Shown in pieces: positions 1 through 6,000 of a stretch of DNA of 8,434 bases; the first letter of the stretch is position 1; each line of letters begins with the position of its first letter. Location: contig JAJDCV010000105.1 of assembly GCA_029260675.1 (NCBI GenBank), forward strand, positions 1 through 8,434. The letters are read 5' to 3'. A model generated the notes under the pieces. It saw only the letters and a program-made list of their open reading frames with translations. It did not search any database and was not told the origin of the DNA. The translations under genes were made by a program, and so were the position numbers. Source of the stretch: Phycisphaeraceae bacterium. Lineage in GTDB: Bacteria; Planctomycetota; Phycisphaerae; Phycisphaerales; Phycisphaeraceae.

Positions 1-764
1 GGTTCTGTGCGCCGGACGATTCGCCTAAGTGGTACGACTTCTGGAAGCACGAGCGGATGCGGTGGTGGGAGTCGCTTGGGGTCAGTAAATAGAACCTGCG
101 GTACCGCGATCACGATGACGACGAACTGGCGCACTACTCCAAGATGTGCGTGGACATCGAATACAAATACCCGTTCACCGCCCCGGGGTTCGGGGAGTTG
201 GAGGGGGTGGCGCATCGGGGGTGTTTCGACCTGACCCAGCACCAGGAGCACTCCAAGCAGAAGCTGGATTACTTCGATCAGGAACGGCAGGTCAAGGGGC
301 AGAAGGCGGGCTTAAGCAAGGACGAGATCAACGCGCAGAGCAAGTACATCCCCAACGTGATCGAGCCGGCCAGCGGGCTGACGCGGGGGGTGCTGGTGTT
401 GCTGTGCGAGGCATACACGCCGGACGAGTCTCGGCCGAGCAAGGTGTTTATGAAGTTCAAGCCGAAGTTCGCGCCGATCAAGGCGGGGATATTTCCGCTG
501 GTGAATAAGGACGGGATGCCGGAGGTCGCGCAGAAGCTTTACATGGGGCTGCGTGAGAAGTTTGCCTGCCAACTCGACGCGAAGCAGAGCATCGGCAAGC
601 GTTACGCCCGGATGGACGAGGCGGGGACACCTTACTGCTTCACGGTCGACGGCGACACGCTTGCTGACCAGACCGTGACCGTCCGTGACCGCGACAGCCA
701 GAGCCAGGAGCGGATCAACGTCGACAAGGTCGAGGCGTTTTTGGCTGAGAAGATCGGTGAGTGA
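1..764 (+). CDS. glyQS: Glycyl-tRNA synthetase (dimeric, eukaryote-like type), 3' part, interrupted by an in-frame TAG
   Basis: Class II synthetase that charges tRNA-Gly with glycine in the cytoplasm. Reading starts in frame at position 3; the 5' end is outside the window. Before the stop the frame encodes the WYDFW...ERMRWWESLGV region, and after it NLRYRDHDDDELAHYSK followed by DIEYKYPF and GELEGVAHRG. All are typical of the single-chain GlyRS (also called glyS) of Thermus, eukaryotes and planctomycetes. Motif 3 (PNVIEPASGLTRG) lies at about 351-389. The anticodon-binding domain runs from about 441 to the end, with APIKAGIFPLVNKDG, SIGKRYARMDEAGTPYC and a VTVRDRD strand. The C-terminus has normal length and ends in TGA. 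The frame is broken only by TAG at 90-92. The first ATG after it (144) has no ribosome binding site, and a protein starting there would lack motifs 1 and 2, so it could not charge tRNA alone. Identity is certain; whether a full protein is made is not. Confidence 0.93.
90..92 (+). other. In-frame amber codon inside the GlyRS reading frame
   Basis: Codons AGT AAA TAG AAC CTG CGG read S-K-stop-N-L-R. The GlyRS frame is the same on both sides, so this is a base substitution and not an indel. From memory of the family, the residue before NLR is often Glu, and GAG to TAG is one base change. Sequencing error, a genuine nonsense mutation, or readthrough are all possible. Confidence 0.9.
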
Positions 765-1329
765 GTTGGCCCCTCGCACCCGTACGGCGCCGCTTCGGGT
801 GCTGCTACAAGAACACGCGCCGGCCTGTGACGTGGAAACCGCTTATCGGGATCGGATGTTGACGCTGCTGGACTCGGCGGGCGATCCGTTTTCGCGTGAC
901 CACTTCGAGCCGGGCCACTTCACAGCGAGCGGGTTTATTCTTTCACCGGATGGCGGGTCAGTGCTGCTGATCCTGCACCGCAAGCTGGACCGCTGGCTGC
1001 AGCCCGGGGGGCACGTCGACCCCGAGGACGCGGACCTGTTCGCCGCGGCCTGCCGGGAGATCCATGAGGAGGTGGGCATCGGCGAGGTAGAGGCGGTGGA
1101 CCAGGGCGTGTTTGACCTGGATATCCACCCGATCCCGGCCCGCAAGACCGAGCCCGCCCACGAGCATTTTGATGTGCGGTTCCTGCTACGTGCCCAATCG
1201 ATCCAGATCACACGCAACGACGAGACCCATGATGCGGCCTGGACACGGTTCGATGACCTGGCCGACCGGATGATCGACCCGGATGAGCAGCGGGTGATCC
1301 GGAAGCTGCAAGCCCTGGTGGTCCGGTGA
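757..1329 (+). CDS. NUDIX hydrolase
   Basis: Hydrolyses a nucleoside diphosphate linked to another moiety; the substrate cannot be read from the sequence. The protein is about 190 residues. The NUDIX box begins at G84 (WLQPGGHVDPED) and ends REIHEEVGI (100-108). It gives the REx2EE metal-binding helix with the slightly longer spacing seen in the WLQPGGHV-type subgroup. I chose GTG at 757 because the frame there runs M-S-E-L-A, a GAGAAGA purine stretch lies just upstream, and it gives an 8-base overlap with the GlyRS stop, suggesting translational coupling. TTG at 766 is an alternative start; an ATG far upstream (685) would lie deep inside the GlyRS domain and is unlikely. The stop is TGA. The gene is probably cotranscribed with GlyRS, possibly as a housecleaning enzyme, but this is inference. 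The family call is secure, the substrate unknown. Confidence 0.9.
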   Translation: MSELAPRTRTAPLRVLLQEHAPACDVETAYRDRMLTLLDSAGDPFSRDHFEPGHFTASGFILSPDGGSVLLILHRKLDRWLQPGGHVDPEDADLFAAACREIHEEVGIGEVEAVDQGVFDLDIHPIPARKTEPAHEHFDVRFLLRAQSIQITRNDETHDAAWTRFDDLADRMIDPDEQRVIRKLQALVVR

Positions 1330-1396
1330 GCCTGCATGAGTTCCAGGCACCCGACAAACCTATAGCCGCTCAATCCAAACGTAGCCGTCTTTCATA

Positions 1397-1428
1397 GCCG
1401 CGGGCCGACGGCCCGCGGGGCCCGCGGC
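1397..1428. repeat. GC-rich palindrome with a duplicated right arm
   Basis: The left arm GCCGCGGGCC (1397-1406) is followed by the loop GAC. The complementary arm GGCCCGCGG then occurs twice in tandem, at 1410-1418 and 1419-1427, the second copy extended by one C. The left arm can therefore pair with either copy. There is no T-run, so it is not a standard intrinsic terminator, though it follows the NUDIX gene and may protect or end that transcript. It resembles REP-type intergenic palindromes. Confidence 0.75.
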
Positions 1429-1555
1429 GTGTCACGCGGCGGCTAGCAAAGATCCCTGAACTCCATCCATGCCGTGGCTCGTACGATTGACATGAGGGCG
1501 CTCCGGGGAGCCCATAGAAATTCGTACGACTTTACGCCGATCTTCACCTTGCGTA

Positions 1556-1583
1556 TTCCAATCGTCGAAGCGGGTGGTAAAAT
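1556..1583 (+). promoter_or_regulatory. Possible sigma-70-like promoter for the YbaK-type gene
   Basis: TAAAAT at 1578-1583 matches a -10 box in five of six positions. The best upstream partner, TTCCAA at 1556-1561 with a 16-base spacer, is poor. It would give a leader of about 110 bases. Weak call. Confidence 0.25.
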
Positions 1584-1690
1584 ACACACAGAGTCTGATG
1601 CCCGGACGTTTCCCGCTGAAGGTGCGTGCAGGGTGTAGCTTTTTGCCGGGCCACGTCTGTTGGGCGCGTTATTCCTCACACCCCCTTGGG

Positions 1691-1697
1691 AAGGAGA
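1691..1697 (+). promoter_or_regulatory. Ribosome binding site fixing the YbaK-type start
   Basis: AAGGAGA lies five bases before ATG 1703. This places the start there and not at the upstream in-frame ATG at 1574. Confidence 0.85.
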
Positions 1698-1702
1698 TCG
1701 CC

Positions 1703-2176
1703 ATGCCCGTCAAACGACTGCGAGAGTATCTGGACAGCCACAACGTCATGTACGTCGTGATCAGTCATTCCCCGGCCTACACGGCCCAGGAGATCGCGCG
1801 GGCTGCGCACGTGCCGGGGCAGGAGATGGCCAAGACCGTCATGGTCCGGCTGGACGGTGAGTTGGTCATGATCGTCATGCCGGCGCCGGCGAAGGTGAGG
1901 TTCGGGCTGCTGGCGGAGGCGTCGGGGGCGGCGCAGGTCGAGCTGGCACGCGAAAAAGACTTCGTCGGGCTGTTCCCGGGCTGTGAACTGGGCGCGATGC
2001 CGCCGTTTGGCAACCTCTACGAGATCCCGGTGATCGTCGACGCGGCGTTGACCGAGGACGAAAAGATCTGCTTCAACGCCGGGACGCATACGGAGTTGAT
2101 CCGGATGTCGTATGCGGATTTCGACGCCCTGGTGAAGCCGACGGTGATGCGGATGTCCGAGCCCGAGACGGCGTGA
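1703..2176 (+). CDS. YbaK/EbsC-family aminoacyl-tRNA deacylase
   Basis: A 157-residue single-domain protein of the YbaK/ProX/YeaK superfamily. Family members hydrolyse wrongly charged aminoacyl-tRNA in trans, for example Cys- or Ala-tRNA-Pro and Ser-tRNA-Thr. Evidence: the N-terminal HSPAYTAQEIARAAHVPG segment (22-39), the invariant lysine in MAKTVMVR (K44), the VMIVMPAPAKV strand, and the glycine loop GAMPPFGNLY (97-106). FNAGTH near the C-terminus is also typical. The full usual domain length is present, so this is a free-standing editing protein and not an insertion in ProRS. The start at 1703 is set by a strong AAGGAGA; the open frame continues upstream to 1574 without meaning. The stop is TGA. 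It lies downstream of GlyRS on the same strand but is separated by about 370 bases, so it is probably transcribed separately. Which tRNA it edits cannot be told from sequence alone. Confidence 0.9.
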   Translation: MPVKRLREYLDSHNVMYVVISHSPAYTAQEIARAAHVPGQEMAKTVMVRLDGELVMIVMPAPAKVRFGLLAEASGAAQVELAREKDFVGLFPGCELGAMPPFGNLYEIPVIVDAALTEDEKICFNAGTHTELIRMSYADFDALVKPTVMRMSEPETA

Positions 2177-2179
2177 CGG

Positions 2180-2209
2180 CGGTGTAAGTCAGGCCTGTGT
2201 GCTACACCG
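2180..2209. terminator. Hairpin between convergent genes
   Basis: A seven-base perfect stem, CGGTGTA (2180-2186) with TACACCG (2203-2209), and a 16-base loop begin three bases after the YbaK-type stop. The SMP-30 gene converges from the right. No T-run follows on either strand, so termination is only suggested. Confidence 0.3.
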
Positions 2210-2262
2210 ATCCTAGTCCTGCCCTTGTATATGCCTGGGCTGCCGGCGCGGTGATTCTGTGT

Positions 2263-3138
2263 CTATGTAAGACCCAGGCGAGAAAGGTTCTCGGGCCGAC
2301 CCCTGACGCCGGGGCGGATGCGGAACAGAGCGCCGGCGTGCGGGCCACGGCTGTCTTTGTGGTTGCCCCCGGCGGAGGTGACGTACAACTCGTCGAGGTC
2401 TTTTCCGCCAAACATGACGCTGGTGGTTAAGGGGGTCGGGAGCTTGATCGTCTGCATCAGTTCGCCGTCGGGGGCGAATCGCTTGACGCAACCGCCTTCC
2501 CAGCACGCCAGCCAGACGCACCCGTCTTCGTCGACCGTAAGGCCGTCGGGGATGAGTGGCGATTCAACCGGCGCGAAGGTCCGCCGGGCGGAGATGTCGC
2601 CGGTGGTGATGTCGTAGTCGTAGGCGTAGATCTGGTGTGCGGGGGAGTCGACGTAGTACATGGTTTTGTGATCGAGGCTGAACCCGATGCCGTTGGCGCA
2701 GCTGAGGTCTTCTTCGACGACCCGGCAGGACAGGTCGGTGTCGAAGAGGTACAGCCGGCCCAGGCGATTGTGCTTACCGGGGTTGTCGGGATCGTCGATC
2801 GGCATGGAGCCTGCGAAGACCCGGCCGGCGGGGTCGGCGGCAACGTCGTTGAACCGGGATTCGCCGGGCATGGGTTCGCAGACGGTGGTGAGTTTATCGT
2901 CGTGCCAGCGCCACAAGCCGCAGCCCGAACCAAACACCAGCAGCGACCCGTCGGCCTGAACGGTGGTGGCGCCGATGTATTCGGTCTTGAGGACCTGTTC
3001 GTGTTGTTGCGATGCCGGGTCGTAACGGAACAGCCGGCCGGTCGTGCTGTCCTGCCAGTAAAGGCGTTGTTCGTCGGCGTGCCAGATCGGGCCCTCCCCG
3101 CAATGACAGGCCTCGTCGGCAATCACTTCGATTTCCAT
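2263..3138 (-). CDS. SMP-30/gluconolactonase/LRE-family sugar lactonase-like protein
   Basis: A 291-residue six-bladed beta-propeller enzyme of the SMP-30/regucalcin family. Members typically hydrolyse sugar lactones with one divalent metal ion. The metal ligands of human SMP-30 (Glu18, Asn154, Asp204) have clear counterparts: E15 in CGEGPIW, N149 in CANGIGFS and D198 in IPDGLTVDEDG. The substrate-side pair Arg-x-Asn is R95 and N97 in SRFNDVAADPAG. No signal peptide, so it is probably cytoplasmic. The start is ATG at 3138: GAGGAG (complement of 3147-3152) sits eight bases upstream, whereas the alternative TTG at 3144 would be only two bases from it. The stop is TAG, the only TAG terminator among the complete genes here. 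It follows the protease gene by 35 bases on the same strand and is probably cotranscribed with it. The likely role is sugar acid metabolism, with substrate unknown. Confidence 0.92.
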   Translation of the reverse strand: MEIEVIADEACHCGEGPIWHADEQRLYWQDSTTGRLFRYDPASQQHEQVLKTEYIGATTVQADGSLLVFGSGCGLWRWHDDKLTTVCEPMPGESRFNDVAADPAGRVFAGSMPIDDPDNPGKHNRLGRLYLFDTDLSCRVVEEDLSCANGIGFSLDHKTMYYVDSPAHQIYAYDYDITTGDISARRTFAPVESPLIPDGLTVDEDGCVWLACWEGGCVKRFAPDGELMQTIKLPTPLTTSVMFGGKDLDELYVTSAGGNHKDSRGPHAGALFRIRPGVRGRPENLSRLGLT

Positions 3139-3146
3139 GAACAAAA

Positions 3147-3152
3147 CTCCTC
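3147..3152 (-). promoter_or_regulatory. Ribosome binding site of the SMP-30 gene
   Basis: GAGGAG on the minus strand, eight bases before ATG 3138, decides between this ATG and the TTG two codons upstream. Confidence 0.8.
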
Positions 3153-3173
3153 AGACAGAAGGTGGTCCCCGGA

Positions 3174-3863
3174 TCACCCTCCAAATATCAGCCTGTATCC
3201 GATCCAGAAGATGATCACATCGGCGAAGACGTGGCTTACATAGGCGGCGTAGATGTTTCGGTAGGTCAGGTAGATCCAGGACCAGGTCGCCCCGCCGATG
3301 AAGACGCCCAGTGAGCCCAGGACGGTGATCCGCCAGTCGAAGTAGGCGGTCAGGGCGATGATGTGGTGGAGCGTGAAGAACAGCCCGGACGCGATCACGG
3401 CGAGCATCTTGGGCATCAGGGCTTCGCAGCGCGTGAAGACGAACCACCGCCAGACATATTCTTCCAGGAGCGAGTTGACGGTACACCAGTAGACCGCGCC
3501 CAGGAGGTAGAGCATCGGGGAACTCAGGCCGACTTCTTTGGCTTTTTCACTGACGAGGGTGTTGTCGATCCAGTGGCCGAAGAGGAAGTAACCCGCGCCA
3601 ATCGCCAGGAAGATAACGGTCCCGGTCGCGGCGGCGACAGCCATGCCCTTGCGCGTGGGGCGTGGAAACGTGACCCGCTGCTTATCGACCAGGATGTGCC
3701 AGACCAATGGCAGTACGATCAGCCAGACCTTGCAGGCGAAGAAGAAACCCTTGGCGAAGGTTGTCCCCGGCGAGCCGTAGGCCGCGATGTAGATCCCGAT
3801 GCTCGGGGCGGGGACCAGCAGCAGCAGTGCGAGCATGGCGTTGCGTTTGCGTGTGTCGGTCAT
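3174..3863 (-). CDS. CPBP/CAAX-type intramembrane metalloprotease
   Basis: A 229-residue polytopic membrane protein of the CPBP (Abi, Rce1-like) family. Hydrophobic segments run at about 9-29, 41-57, 74-94, 116-128, 152-172, 180-199 and 209-226. The three family motifs are in order: EEYVWR (E134, E135, R139; the EExxxR motif), FFTLHH (162-167; FxxxH) and HVFAD (H211 to D215; HxxxN/D). These supply the glutamates and histidines of the active site. Known members cleave prenylated proteins or peptides in the membrane, and bacterial ones often act in bacteriocin self-immunity or surface protein processing; nothing here decides between these. No bacteriocin-like gene is seen nearby. ATG 3863 has no clear ribosome binding site but has TATAAC seven bases upstream, which would give a leaderless message. 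An internal ATG (codon 10) is a less likely start. Probably cotranscribed with the SMP-30 gene. Confidence 0.9.
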   Translation of the reverse strand: MTDTRKRNAMLALLLLVPAPSIGIYIAAYGSPGTTFAKGFFFACKVWLIVLPLVWHILVDKQRVTFPRPTRKGMAVAAATGTVIFLAIGAGYFLFGHWIDNTLVSEKAKEVGLSSPMLYLLGAVYWCTVNSLLEEYVWRWFVFTRCEALMPKMLAVIASGLFFTLHHIIALTAYFDWRITVLGSLGVFIGGATWSWIYLTYRNIYAAYVSHVFADVIIFWIGYRLIFGG

Positions 3864-3870
3864 GTCAGCC

Positions 3871-3876
3871 GTTATA
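3871..3876 (-). promoter_or_regulatory. Possible -10 box giving a leaderless protease transcript
   Basis: TATAAC on the minus strand ends seven bases before ATG 3863, so the transcript would begin at or next to the start codon. No good -35 is seen. This fits the lack of a ribosome binding site. Confidence 0.35.
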
Positions 3877-3910
3877 CCGAATCAACCTACGGCATGCGCG
3901 GGAGACGACG

Positions 3911-4068
3911 GATTTCACCGTAGAGTGCGCAGGCCAAAAACCAAGCGTAGACAGGATGGACAGGATCAGATACGCCGTTGCCAACATGCTGTTCTTATCC
4001 TGAACATCCTGTCATCCTGTCCACACTCTTTGCCTTGCTCTTCTCTGCGACCTCTGCGGTGAAAATTC
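3911..4068. repeat. Long imperfect inverted repeat of two motif blocks
   Basis: The outer block, TTTCACCG-TAGAG-TGCGCAG on the left (about 3912-3932), is matched by the inverted CTCTGCGACCTCTGCGGTGA on the right (4043-4062). The inner block, GACAGGATGGACAGGAT on the left (3950-3966), is matched by the inverted ATCCTGTCATCCTGTCC on the right (4005-4022). About 30-40 bases form the centre. Arms align over some 60-70 bases with small gaps. From memory, similar strings (GACAGGATGAACAGGAT; TTCACCGCAGAG...GCAGAG) recur between genes in many unrelated bacterial genomes. No coding potential. Confidence 0.75.
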
Positions 4069-4083
4069 TTAATTCCAGCGCGC

Positions 4084-4124
4084 AAAAAAGCACGACCCAG
4101 GCAGAGGTTGCACTGGGCCGCACT
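4084..4124 (-). terminator. Intrinsic terminator of the methionine-rich secreted protein gene
   Basis: On the minus strand, AGTGCGGCCCAG pairs with CTGGGTCGTGCT across a 12-base loop and is followed by TTTTTT. The 12-pair stem contains three G-U pairs that would be A-C mismatches if transcribed on the plus strand, so the element is directional and serves the gene ending at 4184. Confidence 0.85.
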
Positions 4125-4183
4125 CGATCAGGGGTAGGTTTTTGAAATCTACGCGGGCGCTTCTGGCCGGCGTGTTTCGTGAC

Positions 4184-4726
4184 TTAGCTAGCCGAGGCGA
4201 CGGGGCCGCGCTTGACCTTGGGGGCCTTGGGCGCGGGCGCGGGGATCATCGGCTGGGGCATGTCCCGGCGTTGCATGTAGTCCGGACGGATCAGGATCGC
4301 GCGGGGCGTGATCATGGCACGCTCGGCCATCGGCTCCAGGTCGCCGCGACGGATGACGTAGGCGTAGTCCCGGGCGTTCATGGCTTTGTAAGCACGCTGG
4401 GCACGCATGATCATGTGGCCGTCATCGATCCCGCCGGTGCGTCGGCCGTAGATCTGGTCGGGGTCGATGTGGATGGGGATGTTGCCCATCTGAAGCTGAA
4501 CGAGTTCGGGGTGAGTCGGGTCGTCCTGGACCATGACACCGACCATGTGGCGGTTCATGGTGCTGATCTGGATCAGCTTGTGGCTGGAAGGTGCGCGGTG
4601 CATCGGCACGACCAGGCCCGGCGCAGCACGGCCGACCACGGTCACCGGCCCATCGGCCGCCGACGCGGTCATCGCCATCCCACCCAGCGCAATACAACTA
4701 ATCAACGTAGCCCTGAATCCAAGCAT
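4184..4726 (-). CDS. Secreted methionine-rich protein of unknown function
   Basis: I do not recognise the family. The 180-residue product begins with a classical signal peptide (FRATLISCIALGGMAMTASA) with an A-x-A cleavage site after residue 23, so it should be exported to the periplasm or beyond. The mature part has about 13 methionines in roughly 157 residues and several histidines, and no cysteine. A strand-rich region runs from VTVVGRA to IHIDPDQI, followed by a helical stretch (GHMIMRAQRAYKAMNARDYAYVI). The tail is rich in proline and alanine with basic residues (PAPAPKAPKVKRG). ATG 4726 has GAGAGAGG four bases upstream. The stop is TAA, followed by a strong terminator at 4084-4124, so this is likely a single-gene unit. 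The Met/His content might mean metal binding, but no defined motif supports that. Confidence 0.75.
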   Translation of the reverse strand: MLGFRATLISCIALGGMAMTASAADGPVTVVGRAAPGLVVPMHRAPSSHKLIQISTMNRHMVGVMVQDDPTHPELVQLQMGNIPIHIDPDQIYGRRTGGIDDGHMIMRAQRAYKAMNARDYAYVIRRGDLEPMAERAMITPRAILIRPDYMQRRDMPQPMIPAPAPKAPKVKRGPVASAS

Positions 4727-4934
4727 GTTGCCTCTCTCTTTCCTGCTCCGGGCGACGTGCCCCTGGCCACACCCGATGGGTCCCTCAACCCGCGGGGTGC
4801 TCGACTCTCTTTTCCTCGTAAGGCGGCGTAATCCCGGTCAACAACAACGGCCGGCACCGTTCCCTCCGAGCGACACCCCACTGCTCGCAACCGCTGTGCC
4901 ACCCCTGACAGGGGGCAAGGCCTGTCTTTTATCT

Positions 4935-4963
4935 ATATTATTCACCACAATTTACGATTTCTA
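4935..4963 (-). promoter_or_regulatory. Candidate promoter for the methionine-rich secreted protein gene
   Basis: On the minus strand TAGAAA (-35, four of six matches) and TAATAT (-10, four of six) are 17 bases apart in the only AT-rich stretch of this gap. The leader would be about 200 bases. Confidence 0.35.
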
Positions 4964-5023
4964 CCCTCTGGCCTGAAGATATGGCGGTCTAGGGCCAATT
5001 GTTGCCGTGAAGCACCATTCATA

Positions 5024-5080
5024 GGCTGCCGCCGCAACAGGTGTCCCCCTCGCTGAACGCAACCAAAGGGGGCTGTAGCC
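5024..5080. other. Bulged stem-loop upstream of the LpoB-like operon
   Basis: The unbroken right side AGGGGGCTGTAGCC (5067-5080) pairs with three left-side blocks: CCCCCT (5045-5050), ACAG (5037-5040) and GGCT (5024-5027). They are separated by four- and nine-base bulges, around a 16-base loop. It could be a structured RNA, or a terminator lacking a long T-run (GGGTCTTTCC follows). It matches no riboswitch I know. Confidence 0.4.
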
Positions 5081-5231
5081 GGGTCTTTCCACCGCCCTGT
5101 CGAAGACAAATCACCCCGCCGGTTATGCCTACAATGCCAACCCCGGCGATGCCCCGTCGGCAGGGGAACTTTCCTGGCTTACCAGGCGTCTAACCGGGAA
5201 CGATTCACCGCAACATGGAGGTATCTATCTG

Positions 5232-5849
5232 ATGAACACACAGCGAATCTTTCTGGCCGGGCTCCTGGCGGGCGCAATGGGGTTGGCCGGCACCCTGACC
5301 GGCTGCGTCACCGACCGGGGCAACTCAGGCGGGCGGGTCGACATCTCCGCGACCACCGAGGCCGAGCTTGACTCGGCGAAGGTATTGCCGGCATCACTGG
5401 TCGAGTTCAGCGATCAGGCGTCCAGGCGGATTGTGCAGGACCTGGTCGTGCTGCCGCGGATCCGTGACGACGCCGGGCGGGTCACCGTGATCCTCGGGGA
5501 CATCAACAACAAGACCGGGATCGTCAGCTCCACCGAGTTTGAGCTGGTCACCGCCCGGCTGCGCAACAACCTGATCAACAGCGGCGTGGCGCGGGGGACA
5601 TTGCGTTTCGTCGAACGCCGGGCCCGGATGCAGGACCTGGCGGCGCGGGAGGGCGTGGCCTCGGAGCAGGTGCTCGCCGACCCGCCAGACTACGACCCCG
5701 GGACGACGTATGCACTCAATGGCGACTTCTACCGGATCGGCCGCGGCGAGACGAACCAGTACTACATGGAGGTGCAACTGGTCCACTTCGCCAGCAACGA
5801 GATCGTGTTCTCCGACCGGTACGACGACAAGCACTCGACCAAAGACTAA
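5232..5849 (+). CDS. LpoB-like outer-membrane lipoprotein
   Basis: A 205-residue lipoprotein resembling LpoB, the outer-membrane activator of penicillin-binding protein PBP1b in enterobacteria. The signal peptide ends in the lipobox LTGC (C25). A short linker leads to the globular part. The central strand-turn VTVILGDINNKTGIV (84-98, with NNKT matching the NNRT of E. coli LpoB) is followed by the helix TARLRNNLINSG, a FVERR strand, a helix with the position of the LpoB AKQQLG segment, TYALNGDFYRIG (159-170), and the final strand pair YYMEVQLVHFASNEIVFSDRY (177-197). These follow the LpoB fold order. GGAGG lies ten bases before the ATG. The stop is TAA. It is the first gene of a four-gene lipoprotein operon. 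Similarity is to the family; PBP activation in this organism is inference. Confidence 0.8.
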   Translation: MNTQRIFLAGLLAGAMGLAGTLTGCVTDRGNSGGRVDISATTEAELDSAKVLPASLVEFSDQASRRIVQDLVVLPRIRDDAGRVTVILGDINNKTGIVSSTEFELVTARLRNNLINSGVARGTLRFVERRARMQDLAAREGVASEQVLADPPDYDPGTTYALNGDFYRIGRGETNQYYMEVQLVHFASNEIVFSDRYDDKHSTKD

Positions 5850-5877
5850 TGTGGATGTTGCCGTGAACACCCCACCC

Positions 5878-5989
5878 CCCTCAGCCCCCGGCTTCGCCGG
5901 GGGATCGTGTGGTGATGCCGTGCGACTGCACCGGCGTCGTTGTACGTTGGCCGCGGGGGCTATCCCCCGGCAGAGCCGGGGGCTGAGGG
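5878..5989. repeat. Nested inverted repeat between the two LpoB-like genes
   Basis: Arms of 28 bases (5878-5905 and 5962-5989) are inverted copies differing only in a three-base centre. Each arm is itself a hairpin: CCCCCGGC-TTC-GCCGGGGG at 5885-5903 and CCCCCGGC-AGA-GCCGGGGG at 5964-5982. A 56-base spacer separates them. The pattern matches paired REP elements (BIME-like). The right arm ends 11 bases before the ATG of the next gene and includes its only purine-rich GAGGG. Confidence 0.9.
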
Positions 5990-6000
5990 TAGAACTCGCC

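Larger units (their letters stand above)
1330..1702. other. Intergenic region between the NUDIX and YbaK-type genes
   Basis: This gap of about 370 bases holds a GC-rich palindrome (1397-1428), a weak promoter-like pair near 1556-1583 and the leader of the next gene. The leader includes a possible long-range GCCCGG/CCGGGC pairing. I see no convincing gene; the short open frames on either strand have no ribosome binding site and no recognisable protein. No tRNA is seen. Confidence 0.6.
4727..5231. other. Divergent intergenic region with promoters and structured leaders
   Basis: About 505 bases separate two divergent genes. There is a minus-strand promoter candidate (4935-4963) in a short AT-rich patch, a bulged stem (5024-5080), and a possible plus-strand -10 box TACAAT (5130-5135) without a good -35. 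The plus-strand leader also contains small perfect hairpins such as CCTGG-CTTA-CCAGG. The minus-strand leader of about 200 bases contains CCCCT-GTC-AGGGG. No gene or tRNA is evident. Confidence 0.5.

Noticed and set aside
312..779. Minus-strand open frame of 155 codons opposite GlyRS
   Set aside because: It is the antisense shadow of clear GlyRS coding sequence and has no recognisable protein features.
1443..1679. Minus-strand open frame of 78 codons in the NUDIX-YbaK gap
   Set aside because: No ribosome binding site, no recognisable family, and unusual composition for the window.
4142..4831. Plus-strand open frame of 229 codons opposite the methionine-rich secreted protein
   Set aside because: Histidine/arginine/aspartate-rich low-complexity translation typical of antisense GC-rich DNA; the minus strand has a signal peptide, ribosome binding site and terminator.
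4908..4928. CCCCTGACAGGGG hairpin considered as a terminator
   Set aside because: It lies upstream of both divergent genes, so there is no gene for it to terminate; it is at most part of a leader.
5215..5232. Five-codon upstream frame (ATG GAG GTA TCT ATC TGA) whose stop overlaps the first LpoB-like ATG
   Set aside because: Its ATG overlaps the GGAGG of the real gene and it has no ribosome binding site of its own, so chance is the simpler explanation.
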